Shown in pieces: positions 12,650 through 23,880 of a stretch of 64,000 bases of DNA. The stretch is from Laccaria trichodermophora (lineage: Eukaryota > Basidiomycota > Agaricomycetes > Agaricales > Hydnangiaceae): NCBI GenBank assembly GCA_018417955.1, contig JACTVC010000016.1, positions 1,116,001 through 1,180,000 on the forward strand, in the 5' to 3' direction. The notes below the pieces were generated by a model. It worked only from the letters and a program-made list of their open reading frames with translations. It did not search any database and had not been told where the DNA came from. Position 1 is the first letter of the stretch, and every line of letters starts with the position of its first letter. Position numbers and translations under genes: made by a program.

Positions 12650-14090
12650 GGTGTGCTTTTCTGACATCTTGTGGATATTAAATGTTATTCCCCAGACATT
12701 TTGCATTTTTTTCGGGACATCCAGAGTTGTTTTTGAGGTCCAGTGTATTTAAACTATTGCCCAGGAGATTTTGCATTCTCCCAGGACATTTATATCGATA
12801 CCAGGGTTGCTTTATTAATGTCATATGAATGTTAAAACTAGTGCTCCATAGATTTCACATTTCTGGGACATTTATATGGACACCAGTGTTGCTTTTTTGA
12901 CATCTTGTGGGTAAGAAAAGTCATGCCCCAGACATTTCGCATTTTTCTGGGACATCCAGGGGTGTTATTTGGATGTCCTGTGGGCATTCAAATCAATGCT
13001 TTGGACATTTCACATTTTCTTCAGACATTTACATGGCTACCATGGTTGTTTTTCTGATGTCCCATTATGCGAGGGCTTTTTGGATGTCCTTTGTATATTG
13101 AAACTAATGCTCCGGACATTTCGCATGTTTTTCGGGACATTTATACCACTACCAGGGTTGTTCTTCTGATTTTCTGTAAATAATCAAGTTATTGGTCTGG
13201 TCATTTCGCATTTTTTCGGGACACTTATACTGCTACGAGGGTTGTTCTTCTGGTGTTCTGTAGATAATCAAGTTATTGGTCTGGTCATTTCGCATTTCCC
13301 CAAAACATTTATACGAGTGCTTTCTGGATGTCCTTTGTATATTGAAACTAATGCTCCGGACATTTCGCATTTTTTTCAGGACACTTATACCACTACCAGT
13401 GTTGTTCTTCTGGTGTTCCGTAGACAATCAAGTTATTGGTCTGGTCATTTCGCATTTCCCCAAAACATTTATACAAGTGCTTTTTGGATGTCCTTTGTAT
13501 ATTGAAACTAATGCTCTGGACATTTCGCATTTTTTTCGGGACACTTATACCACCACCAGGATTGTTCTCCTGATGTTCTGTAGATAATCAGGTTATTGGT
13601 CCGGACATTTTGCATTTTCCCAAAACATTGATGCGAGTGCTTTTTGGATGTCCTCTGTATATTGAAACTAATGCTCCGGAGATTTCGCATTTTTTTTGGG
13701 ACACTTATACCACCACCAGGATTGTTCTTCTGATGTTCCGTAGATAGTCAGGTTATTGGTCTGGACATTTCACATTTTCCCAAAACATTTATGCAAGTGC
13801 TTTTTGGATGTCCTCTGTATATTGAAACTAATGCTCCAGACATTTCGCATTTCCCCAAAACATCTATGCAAGTGCTTTTTGGATGTCCTTTGTATATTGA
13901 AACTAATGCTCCGGACATTTCGCATTTTTTTCGGGACACTTATACCACTACCAGTGTTGTTCTTCTGATGTTCCATAGACAATCGAGTTATTGGTCCGGA
14001 CATTTCGCATTTCCCCAAAACATTTATGTGAGTGCTTTTTGGATGTCCTCTGTATATTGAAACTAATGCTCTGGACATTTTGCATGTTCA
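12650..14090 (+). repeat. GGACAT minisatellite, third block, diverged
   Basis: Plus-orientation copies again, first degenerate (12650-13150) and then a cleaner array of 160-170 bp units containing GGACATTTCGCATTTTTTTC, TGTATATTGAAACTAATGC and TTGTTCTTCTGATGTTCCG. A much more diverged relative of the monomer occurs at 54440-54930. Confidence 0.9.
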
Positions 14091-14344
14091 TGGGACATAT
14101 GCCCTGGGATAGTGTATTTCGGAACTCCCTCTCCTAATTTCACCATCCATTTTTGCCTAAGACATCTGGGGTCATTTGGCCCAATGATAAACATTAGGTG
14201 TTTTTACACCTTTGGGCCAATCTACACCACCATAGTTTAGTTGCTCATTGGGCCCATTTGGGTAGTCCTATGACCCATAGGACAATTGTCCATGTTGTAC
14301 TTTTATGGTACTATAGGGACACCTATGTCTACTTGTGAAATCCC

Positions 14345-14569
14345 TGATGGCTTAGCTGATCTAGGAATGCTCATTGGTGGGGATAGGGTCTCAATTGGGT
14401 TCAACCGAGACAAGCATAACAGACTCAGCTGATCTCGACTTCAATTTTGATTTTGATTTTGAACTTAATCTCACATTTTTCTTCTGATTCTCACTCCCAC
14501 CACCCATTCCCATCAATTACAAGCTTCTGCTTTTCCATCTTGCTAAGCAACTGGAAAGTAGGGGGGCTT
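14345..14569 (+). other. Retroelement 3' internal segment with polypurine tract
   Basis: This short stretch lies between the 9-bp duplication and the LTR. It ends in a purine-rich tract (GGAAAGTAGGGGGG) directly before TGTAAC, the arrangement expected just upstream of a 3' LTR. The same arrangement, GGGGGGGCTT before TGTAAC, precedes the LTR at 27146. The internal part is too short and degenerate to show a coding domain. Confidence 0.5.
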
Positions 14570-15077
14570 TGTAACAGGTATATAGTATTATATCCTTCTT
14601 TTACATTGTTTACTTTCCATTACTTAGCATTTGTGTCACATGACTCCTCTCCATACTTGTCAGTAGGTAGTCATGTGACAATCTATCTTCTTCTATCTTT
14701 CAAACCACCACTACATATACTCTGTGTCAGGATCAGTGTTGTACTGTGTTCCCCCTTGAAGTATTGTAAGTGATTTGAGTTTAGCAGGGTCACTGAATAC
14801 TCTCCTAGAGCTGTTCAGTTACAGCTTGGCTTATTTCTCTCAGTATCACCTTCTTGAGGATTTCCTGAGAAGGAGCAGAGATTGTGCAACGGATTTCCGA
14901 AGCATCAATGAACTCTGCTAGATACTGGCCAAATCTCCCTATTTCTCTCTCTTTGGACCGAGATCCGACTAAGATCATAGCTGATCACAGCTCGGTCTCC
15001 ACACCATTGTCATTCTGGCTCGCCATACAACTTTCATCAACAGCTCCCCACATTTAACACACAAGAAGTGCATTACA
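14570..15077 (+). mobile_element. LTR (about 508 bp) of a retroelement
   Basis: Begins TGTAACAGG and ends GCATTACA, so it is bounded by TGTAA...TTACA as LTRs are. A polypurine tract precedes it. An AT-rich TATA-like word lies near 14713-14720. The right end abuts a gypsy integrase reading frame in opposite orientation exactly where that frame is lost, which places the insertion point at 15077/15078. A 150-bp fragment homologous to its 5' part lies inverted at 55595-55748, and a related LTR starts at 27146. Upstream pol genes of the same element are not visible; the left-hand body may be 7309-9973. Confidence 0.75.
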
Positions 15078-16110
15078 GTAAGGTCCATCGTATCTGGGCA
15101 TGAACTTCACGACGTGTTTCTCGCCTTTGGCCTTGTACTTGTTATGCCGATGTAGTGTTGATAACCTCACTTGTGAACCTATGGTAAAAGGGAAAATAAG
15201 TGTTCTGTGCTTGTTAGCTTGAACGGACTGAGAAATCTTAGCCTTCAGTAGGTTATCTTGAGCCTCTAGGACATCCGTTTCCAGACGTTGGATGACATGC
15301 CACATGTTGATGTTGGCTACCATGGTGGAAGGTTTTGCTGGTACCAGCAGGGGAATAACTCTAGGGCTTTGCCCAAAACGTAATTGGAAGGGTGTGAATC
15401 CTGTTGATTTGTTCACTGTGTTCATGATATCGAAATGCATGTGCAGTAATGCACATGCCCGCCCAATTGATTGTGTTCGACATGGTAGCACAGCACCTGA
15501 TTGACAGTTTTGTTTGTACATTCACTAGCCCTGTCAGTTTCAGGGTGATAAGCTGTTGATAGTTTTAACTTGACGCCTGTAAGTTTGTGCAGTGCTTTCC
15601 AAAATTTTGAGACAAAGAGTTTATCTCTATCAGAAACAATGTCAGATGGTAAGCCGTTTTCACAATACCACTTATCGAAGAATATAATAGCCAGGTCTTC
15701 TGCAGTGATGTCCGTTCGCATTGCAATTAATTGAACATCACTTCCCAGACGGTCTGTGAAGGTAACTATGCAGTTCTTGTTGTCGTCTTCCGGTAATGGG
15801 CTGATAAAGTTGATCGCCACTGAATCGCCCTGTTGGTCAGGAATAGGGAGGGGATGTAATGGGCCGTATGGTTTTACTGTGGAAGATTTGTTATGTTGGC
15901 ATTTGGGGCACAAAGCCACATAACCCTGTTCCAAATCCCTTTGCATATTCGGCCAGTAGTAAGCAGTTCTCAGTGAGCCATATGTTTTATGAAAACTGAA
16001 GTGACTGAGAATGTCATGCACCAGTGCGAATAGGAGTTCTCGAAGGTTTCTGGTGTGCGGTATGATCAGTCGGTCACCGATGTACCAGAGGCCGTCCCGG
16101 AGGACAGTAC
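15078..16110 (-). pseudogene. Ty3/gypsy integrase fragment (pol C-terminal part)
   Basis: The minus-strand translation shows the integrase zinc finger (H-x3-H spacing in HDILSHFSFH, then CPKCQHNK), followed by the DDE core and a C-terminal region ending at PRYDGPY. In the core the segment that usually reads DFI.PLP reads NFISPLP, so the first catalytic Asp is Asn. The second Asp (GLPSDIVSDRDKLF) and the Glu region (TAYHPETDRASE) are present. A frameshift lies near 15500, where the frame passes from ...NQLGGH to ...ACALLHMHFDIMN. Reverse transcriptase, RNase H and gag are absent. The left side is cut by the LTR at 15077 and the right side by the element starting at 16115. It is a dead relic with high certainty for family. 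Confidence 0.93.
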
Positions 16111-16357
16111 TTTACAGTGCCCCACCTATTTCTGCAGGAATCTAGTCATTCCTGTGGAATTCCTGTGTATTCCACTGGAATTCCACAGGAATGGGACAGG
16201 ATATGAGAAGAATAAGTTATAAAACCTATATTTAAATGGAAGTATATGTTAATTTACACTAATATACACTTCTGCATACTTCTCTTTACTGCTATTCAGT
16301 TAACTGTACATTTACACTAATATACACTTCTTTTCACCTCTTTCTGTTCACTACCAT

Positions 16358-18749
16358 TTAGTTATCCTCATCATCTTGAGCTTCTTCATCTAAACCTAAG
16401 TTTTCCTCCTCATCTTCATCTGATTTCTTCATCTCTTGTTTGTGGAGGACATACTTTGTGTGATAGAACAGCATGGTGTGTAAAAACCAGTTGAAATTTC
16501 CAGGTGTCATACGTTTGAGAATTGATTGATATCCACCAAGCCATGCATTAAGTTGCTCACAAACCTAGATGTAATACAGTGTTGAGGTGAGATTGAATCT
16601 AAATAAAGTAATAAATACCTGTGTATTGAATGCTCGCTTCAAATATGCTCTACCATTCTTATCATATGCCATAACTACAAGGTTTGGAGCAGATCCATCT
16701 CCAGGTGAGGGATTACAATATTTTCGGCATAGAAAGTCTAACACCTGATGATTGATATAGTGGTAGGCATCCACAATAAATCGAGTAGTTTTTTTCCAAA
16801 TATCCCAACTTCCATTTGCTACTGCAGTTGCAAACACTTGACAACCTTTATCAATACAAATATAATCAGGTCTTGATTCTTCTGTTGGATAAACTTTTCC
16901 TAGAAAGTTTAAAATATTTGTTGGTGATTCTGATTTATCAAACTTTGTCCAAGCAATAACAACACCACAAGGTGCACAGATAGTTTCAACACAATAGAAT
17001 CTACCTGCACAGAAGTAATTGGGGGCTTCTCATGGTTCTGCATTTGGAGCATCATGTTGTTGGAGATTTGGTCCTCTGCAATTTGGCTCCCAAGGATTAC
17101 TCTCACCAGGGCGTTGTAACATCCGGTGGACTCCAGCTTGATTGTGACATTTGCTGTGCTTTGCATGTTTACGCCACTCTGGTTGGTGCTGTTGACATGC
17201 AAGTGTCCTTTCTACTCTTCTGTTATTACAACCACAAACCAAGCATTGAGAACCAAGATCTAAGTGGTGTATATCACACAGTGATCCACCACGTGCATTG
17301 GAGAGATCATTAGTGCAATTGTCATATGCACAGTGCTAAAAAAAAGTTGTAAAAAATTGAACTCAGCAGAAAGAATCTAAAATAATTTACCTGAGGACCC
17401 ATAACTATACCATCAAGAACAACCATTCTTATATTTGGGATATCATCAGTATCCATCTCATCATCTGAGGGGACCTGAGGTGCATCAATGTCCATTCCTT
17501 CAGGTGCTCCTTCCAAGGCAGGAATATCATCATCTGTGGCATCAACACCAACAACAGCTGCTGGATTATTGAAAACTGCATCACTAGTCTCTCTGCGTGT
17601 TTGAGTGCATTCAACACATGCATGTTTCTCAGAAGCTCTAATGATTCCATCTTCTCCCAAAAGTGAAAATGCCTGAGTAGTAACTTCTTTGATGTTCAAA
17701 CCATCATCAAATTCAGCATCAATTCCAGATTCCTCAGCAATTGTACAAACAGATTGTTGAACAAATGCTTGCCAGACATGAGCACGAGTAATTGAAAGTT
17801 CTTTGGTTCCATGTGTATTATTCCAGTACTCTGCAAATGCAGATGCTGAAGCATGAAAGTTATACATAGCATTTATGACTGCTGTTGCAAATAGACGATC
17901 TGCCCAGATTAATTGGCCAATTTTCAAATATTTGGCTGAGTTGATATAGACTCATTTTAAAGTATTTTGAACAGTTGATGTATCTTCAAATCTTTCATGA
18001 TCAGCTGTATACAATGTTTTACAGCTTTGACACTTTCCAGTGAGCACAGGTACATGTTGATATACTGTCTGCCCTTTGATCAAAGTTACCAATGGTATGT
18101 CAGAAGCCTTGGTGGATTGACACAATGATCTTGGACTACAGTCTAGGGTTTGACATGCAAATGAAGCTGGACAAATGACATAAGCTGGTTCAATCTTGCT
18201 ATGTGACAGAGGGAGTAATTTTCCTTTATAATTTCCCTCCTCATCAAATGTTGACAGTTTCAAACACCCAGCTAGCTTGTCAAGCTTTCCAGCAAGAAGG
18301 GAAACCTTTGTCTTTTGATCTGGCTCTCATGCAAGTTCATTCTCAGAGAATAAAGTTTCAGTTCTCTTATTTCCAAGTTTGTCCATTAGTGCAGTGCTTA
18401 GTGCGGTTATCCATCCTGTAACTTGGACTTTGTATTCATCACCATATATCCGCTGTTGTTGATGAAAATGAAGATTTAACAGATCTGGATTTTCAAATAA
18501 GGTGTATGAAACTACAAGAACAGTAGCCAAAGAAACATTGGACCCAAATATTGATTGTATGGCATCACTAAAAGTGCTGAATGGGATATTTGGGAAGGGA
18601 TGCTGCACTAGAGGGGTAGCATATGTAGGTGAAACTAGACAAGACCCAATAAAGAACCAGGCAAGAATCCAGTGCTGGCATACAAGAGATATTGCCATTG
18701 TAACAAACATCAAAGTGGATCTGAAGAAAAAAGTAAAACTACTGTACAA
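16358..18749 (-). pseudogene. KDZ transposase with CxC5/CxC6-like cysteine clusters, three TGA breaks
   Basis: The protein family (Kyakuja-Dileera-Zisupton) moves DNA transposons in basidiomycetes. In order, the minus strand shows an N-terminal helical region (18330-18749) and a first cysteine cluster with CPASFACQTLDC and GKCQSCKTLY (18000-18263). A conserved ASASAFAEYWNNTHG segment (17800-17927) and an acidic linker follow. After a 56-bp intron (17336-17391) comes a second cluster with HCAYDNC, CDIHH, CLVCGC and CQQH. The RNase H-like core then contains CVETICAPCG, DYICIDKGCQVF and FIVDAYHYINHQ. A second intron (16565-16618) precedes CEQLNAWLGGYQSILKRMTP and an acidic tail. The frame is continuous except for TGA at 18327, 17952 and 17030, each explainable by CGA to TGA. 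The start is uncertain; 18749 is the first Met of the open frame. Confidence 0.9.
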
Positions 18750-18817
18750 ATCAGCTTATTCATGTCCCATGCATATTCTGAAATGAAAAAAAAAGGAAAA
18801 AAAGTCACAAGTCCTAC

Positions 18818-20863
18818 TTACTCAGAAGCTTCCTCATCCAAATCCCTTTCCCTTGCCTGCCTCAACTTCTTGTGCTTTCTCTGCTCCACATGTTTATCTT
18901 TATCACGATTCTTCTTGGGACTGTCTGGAGTTTTTCTCTTCCCCTTCAGATCACCACGCTTCTTCAACTCTCCCTCACGATCTTTTTTGTCAAGCCATTT
19001 CTTCAAATCAGGAAAGCTCAGCACTCGACTGCTTCTTAAGTCCCACAAATCCTCAGTAGCAAGGCAATCCTCCTCCTCATTAAGCCAGTCTCACATATCT
19101 GGATATTCCTCTGCTCTAAGGAATGTAGGCTTCCAGACTTGGTAGAACTGAGTCTTAGTGATAAAGATATGGATAAAGTCGACAATGTTGGGAACCCAGG
19201 CAGCTCCATCATCAAACTGCGACTTCCACTCAGCATCCTTGCTCAAGCCCATAACTTTAGGTGTAGCATTGATGATAGCTTTAAACTTCTGATAGGCTGA
19301 CTGTAACCCAGCCTTATCCAGAGAAGCAAGATCTCTGTCAATCCCAAGATATTCTAACAGAAGTGCTTTGTTGGCACTAGAAAGCCTTGAAGGACCAGTC
19401 ACCTCAGATCTACTAATAGATGATGCTCGAGACTGTCCACGAGAATCAGAAGCAACAGACAAAGAGTGAGGAACAGATCCTGAATGAGAGCCTAGAGAGA
19501 CAGAGTGCTGATGAAACGATGGTGGAATCGCAGAAGTGACCATGAGTTGCTCATGGTCATTTTCCTAGACATAATTTAAATAAAATTTAAACCAAGAATA
19601 GCCAATAAAACATACCAGAAGAATATGTGTAACTTTACCAATGTCATCCTCCTCCCAAATAGCATCCTCATCATCCTCAACTACTACATTGTAACGGCCC
19701 ATGATGGACCACTGCTTCTTATCCAAAATATAGACACGATAATTGTGATCTGAGATGAAGCCTTATTAAACTTTGCATATTTATTAATCAAACACTTACT
19801 GTGAACAGGGGAATAGGTCTTGGCCACCTTTTTCAGAAGTGGGCCCAATGTCTCAAAACAGGGGGACTTGACATTTAGATGTGAGGTGGCATTGTCAATA
19901 ACAACATCAGAAGGAGGTTGTTGGACGATTGTGATATTAATGCGACCATTAGAAAGGGGTCTGACCTCTTGTGGCGCATCATAAATGGAGTCACCTATAT
20001 TGAATGAATTTCCAACAGCATGCCCACACAAAATACCCCCAGTAGAACAGGAAGACCCATTAGCAGGGACTTCTGTCTCAGGAGGTGCCAAATTGGAAAG
20101 ATCAATATCTATGAATAGACCATATAAATAAATAAAAGATTGGAACATAAAATAAAATATTACCCTTGGCCAAGGGCTCCTCATGACCAGAACCAGACTT
20201 GGCCTGATGACGACCTCTTGGTGGGCCAAATCGGATATCTTTCCCATCACTACCCTCATCAACCTCATCAACCTCATCACCCTCATCTCCATCTTTCTCA
20301 TTGCTCTCCTCACCACTTACTTCCTCATGTCCAGCAGTAACTTCTGGCTCACGATTGATACGAGAACGGCTGCTCGAAAGGGTAGGAGCAGGAGGAAGGA
20401 AGGAAGGGGTGGATAATTTGCCAGTACGCTTTGGGGGTGCAACAGAAGTACCAGCAGCTTCAAGAGCTCACTCAACCCTATCAACATCACATTAGAAATA
20501 ATCAAATAAAGATAAAAGAGCTCACGGTGTCAGCTTGGCTGGGACACCCTTATCATTCTCAGCCTTGTCTCTGGCTGCTCGCTGGGCACCTGTCATTCTA
20601 AATAGAATAGTTAGTATGCAAGTACTGGTATAAAACAGGCCACTCACCTTGCTTTTTTCCCCTTCTTACCACTGCTCTTTCCCTTTGTGGTGCCCTTTCC
20701 AGCCTCTGGTTCTTCCTCACCACTCCCCTCAACATCACTCTTGGTGGTGGCCTTGGTACGCTTCGTGTTTGTTGCCTCAGTATTGGATTGGCCACGTTTC
20801 CAGCCTCGTTTGGGGGGAGAATTCACCCCAGCTTGTAAAGATCGAAGTTCTCTTGCACTCATA
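18818..20863 (-). pseudogene. Accessory gene of the KDZ element, function unknown
   Basis: No family was recognised. Starting at MSARELRSLQAGV (20863), I can follow at least six exons with GT-AG introns. Exon 1 is a basic Lys/Thr-rich segment. A short exon follows (MTGAQRAARDKAEND). Next comes an acidic, low-complexity exon (GDEVDEVDEGSDG) and then a folded-looking exon (DIDLSNLAPPETEV to TYSPVH). The next exon reads FISDHNYRVYILDKKQWSIM and ends in VVVEDDEDAIWEEDD. The last exon has an ordered core (LLLEYLGIDRDLASLDKAG, then SQFDDGAAWVPNIVDFIHIF) and a charged tail rich in Lys, Arg, Asp and Glu. TGA codons at 20468 and 19091 interrupt otherwise continuous frames. The gene lies head-to-tail upstream of the transposase and inside the same terminal repeats, so it probably travels with it. 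A role in DNA binding or regulation is only a guess from charge. Confidence 0.6.
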
Positions 20864-20979
20864 GCAGTAGACAGCAAGATTAGAAGGTATAAGAGCCAAG
20901 TGGGACTGCAAGAACAAAGGGGACAGGAAGCAAGATGAAGGGGGAAGGGAAGAAAGACGTGGGAACTTAAACACACACA

Positions 20980-22060
20980 GCTAGGGTTGAGGGTTTCTTT
21001 CAGATGTCTATTTTGGGTAATTAATCAAAATTTCAAAGTAAGAGGCAGTGTGAAAATGCTGCCTCATTTTGATTCTAAGTATGTACAGGGGATGTAAGCC
21101 AGGCAAACAAACAAGACAGCAGGTGGGATTCCTGCTGTCTTGTTGTGTTCTGGGGTTCAGGTATTTACTGTAAAATGAAATACAGAGGCATGCCTCATTG
21201 GTATTCTAGGGAAATGCACGAAAATTGTAAAGTAAGTGTTGACGTTGGGCGTTGTCCGTCCGTGGGCGCCGGCCTTATTAATGGGTGGTGGTGGGCATTT
21301 GTGATGGGCGGCGGTGGGCGTTGTTGATGGGCAGTGGGCATCTGCGATGGGCGGTGGGCATTTGCAATGGGTGGTGGGCGTTTGCAATGGGCAGTGGGCA
21401 TTCATTTACAGGTGGTTGTTGGGTGGGCTGTGGGCATTGTCATTGTGAGCGGTGGGCGGTTCGCACCGTTTCGTGGGCATTTGGCACTGGGTGAGCGATG
21501 GGTGTTGTTCATGGGTGTGGGGTTCTCATTTGTGGGTGTCGTATGGTAATTTGTGGGTGGTGAAGCCTTGTGGGTGCTCGTGTTCGTCTTCGGGTGCTAG
21601 GGTTGTCATCTGGGGGGCATGGTGGTGTGAGTCATTCAAGATGGGATGGGATGAGTCTAGTTGCCACGTTGCATGGCAATGGGAACTCCCCCCCCCCTCA
21701 TGTCGCGTTCATTGTGTGCAGTTGGTGACGTGGCGCTTGGTGATATGGACATGGTGGATTGTGGTGGGCGTGGGTGATGGATGCGGATGGCATCGAGCAA
21801 CAGGGATCATGGTGGTCACAATGAGCAGTGGTGGCGACGGATGTGTTTGGTGGTGGTGACGAGCATGGTGGTGGTGGGAGGAAGAGGGTGGTCATGTTTG
21901 GTGAGCATGATTGCCAAACAGATATTATTTGTTATCCATCGGAAATAAACAAACTATAATACATAACAAAACAATAAAATAACTAGATTGCAGTTCCTGC
22001 CCATTCCGGGGAATGCTATTCCTGCCCATTCTGGGGAACATTCCGGTGTACATTCTGGAA
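20980..22060 (+). repeat. GT-rich GTGGGC minisatellite and non-coding end of the KDZ element
   Basis: Between the accessory gene and the right terminus lies a strongly G/T-biased stretch, clearest at 21240-21560 and 21730-21880. It is built of GTGGGC, GATGGGCGG and GGTGGTG words with the C-rich complement on the other strand. Open frames here are of biased composition (Trp, Gly, Val or His, Pro, Ala) and are rejected as genes. Similar GTGGGCATT-type sequence fills 49610-50285. Confidence 0.8.
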
Positions 22061-22184
22061 TCCACTGGAATGGAAAACACCGGAATAAAGAATTTAGCAG
22101 GGCCTTCTGCTAAATTCCATTCCACTGGAATGACTGGATTCCTGCAGGAATAGGGGCACTGCTAAGACCTCCTACAAAGGTTTG

Positions 22185-22968
22185 TAGTGTCCACTTTTTA
22201 GACTACAAAAGTTTGTAGTGTCCGCTTTTTAGACTACAAAAGTTTGTAGTGTCCGCTTTTTGAGACTACAAAAGTTTGTAGTTAATATGTAGGTTATGGT
22301 GTTCTTGGCCTGTCTGGGTTATGGGGATGAGGTTGAAGGATTGACATGATCTTACATATTGCCAGTGCTTCAGCATTAGTTTTTGACATCATCCACAAGT
22401 TGTCTTTCACATTAGGAAAGGCTATTCTAAAGCCTTTCATATTGATACCTACTGTCCTATCTCAAAACATAACTATAAGTTCATGTGGGAATATAGCTGA
22501 AGGATTGCTATTGCCACATCATCAGTTTTTCACATCATGCCCAAGTTGGCTTTCACACTGTCTACTTCACATTGATAGCTACTGGCCTGTCCCAAACATA
22601 GTCAATCTTCATATCAGGTCTTTGAGGGTTATAGGATGATGGGCTGATTCATCCTGGGTGGTGTCCTCAAGTTAAGTCATGTTGTAAGATGACCATATAT
22701 CCATGTATTGAGACAGAACAGTAGTTATAAACATGAATGGCCTCCTCTGGCTTCAATCCTTCAGCCACATCACATGAACTTATAATTATGTTTTGAGATA
22801 GGACAGTAGGTATCAATATGAAAGGCTTTAGAATAGCCTTTCCTAATGTGAAAGACAACTTGTGGATGATGTCAAAAACTAATGCTGAAGCACTGGCAAT
22901 ATGTAAGATCATGTCAATCCTTCAACCTCATCCCCATAACCCAGACAGGCCAAGAACACCATAACCTA
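22185..22968. mobile_element. Truncated palindrome A of the TTTGTAGTGTCC family
   Basis: Arms at 22290-22507 and 22751-22968 are nearly identical inverted copies containing TTGAAGGATTGACATGATC and CATCATCCACAAGTTGTC. To the left of the left arm are three or four copies of ACTACAAAAGTTTGTAGTGTCCGCTTTTT-like units (22172-22288), described here by their core TTTGTAGTGTCCGCTTTTT. The right side lacks these units because palindrome B starts at 22969. Sequence and order match the centre of palindromes B and C. Confidence 0.85.
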
Positions 22969-23019
22969 TAAGCCTGGAGGCCATATCTATAATGCTTAGG
23001 ATTTTTTGAAAGGCATTTC

Positions 23020-23880
23020 AAATGTAAGCCTGGGTATTTCATAGTGAATTTTCCATAGCTACCCAGCGCATTTCCTGCAAAATTTCAAATGAAGCCCTGG
23101 ATATTTCATTGCGATTTTTCAAATGTATCCCTGGATATTTCATTGAGATTTTTCAAATGTATCCCTGGGTATTTCATTGTGATTTTTCAATGAATATCTG
23201 GCACATTTCATTGCGATTTTTCAATAGATACCCTGGGTATTTCATTGGAAAATTTCAAATGGATACCTGGCACATTTCATTGTGATTTTTCAATAGATAC
23301 CCTGGGTATTTCATTGTAAAATTTCAAATGGATACCTGGCACATTTCATTGTGATTTTTCAATTGATACCCTTGGTATTTCATTGTGATTTTTCAAATGT
23401 ATCCCTGGGTATTTCATTGCGATTTTTCAATAGATACCCTGGGTATTTCATTGCAAAATTTCAAATGGATACCTGGCGCATTTCATTGTGATTTTTCAAT
23501 GAATACCTGGCGCATTTCATTGCGATTTTTCAATAGATACCTGGGGTATTTCATTGTGATTTTTCAAATGGGTACGCATTTCATTGCAATTTTTCAATTA
23601 ATACCCTTGGTATTTCATTGCAATTTTTCAAATCTATCCCTGGGTATTTCATTGCAATTTTTCAAATGGATACCCGGCACATTTCATTGCAATTTTTCAA
23701 TTAATACCCTTGGTATTTCATTGCAATTTTTCACATCTATCCCTGGGTATTTCATTGCAATTTTTCAATGAATACCTGGCACATTTCATTGTGATTTTTC
23801 AATGAATACCTGGCACATTTCATTGTGATTTTTCAATGGATACCTGGTGCATTTCATTGCAATTTTTCAAATGTATCCCA
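23020..23880 (+). repeat. ATTTCATTG minisatellite, left arm of palindrome B
   Basis: About twelve to thirteen copies of a unit near 70 bp with TATTTCATTGCGATTTTTCA alternating with AATGGATACCTGGCGCATTTC. The mirrored, shorter array is at 26040-26490. Confidence 0.9.

Larger units (their letters stand above)
9974..14335. mobile_element. MULE-like TIR element (copy 1), non-autonomous, 4.36 kb
   Basis: The left end begins CAGGGCATTC and the right end finishes CTATGTCTACTTG. Inside these, about 70 bp at the two ends are inverted repeats (the shared core contains ACCATAAAAGTACAACATGG and GGACAATTGTCCTATGGGTC). The flanks AGAAATCCC (9965-9973) and TGAAATCCC (14336-14344) form a 9-bp target duplication with one mismatch. 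Subterminal sequence is rich in TTGGGCCCAA words. No transposase is present; the interior is filled by minisatellite arrays. The same termini and a perfect 9-bp duplication are found at 39123-45283, which defines a family. A 9-bp duplication is typical of Mutator-like elements, but class assignment without a transposase is inference. Confidence 0.8.
16115..22161 (-). mobile_element. KDZ-type DNA transposon with two genes, 6.05 kb
   Basis: Terminal inverted repeats start CAGTGCCCC and share about 30 bp at the tips (CTGCAGGAATC, then AGTCATTCC), with further ATTCCACTGGAATG words in both subterminal regions. The unit holds a KDZ transposase gene (16358-18749) and an upstream accessory gene (18818-20863), both on the minus strand. 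It also holds a 1-kb GT-rich stretch before the right terminus. No target duplication could be read at the two ends. The left side abuts gypsy sequence and the right side a palindrome, so at least one flank has been rearranged. Both genes carry in-frame TGA codons, so this copy is inactive. Confidence 0.85.

Noticed and set aside
20140..20340. His/Pro-rich frame in the KDZ element
   Set aside because: Shadow of the acidic low-complexity exon of the accessory gene on the other strand.
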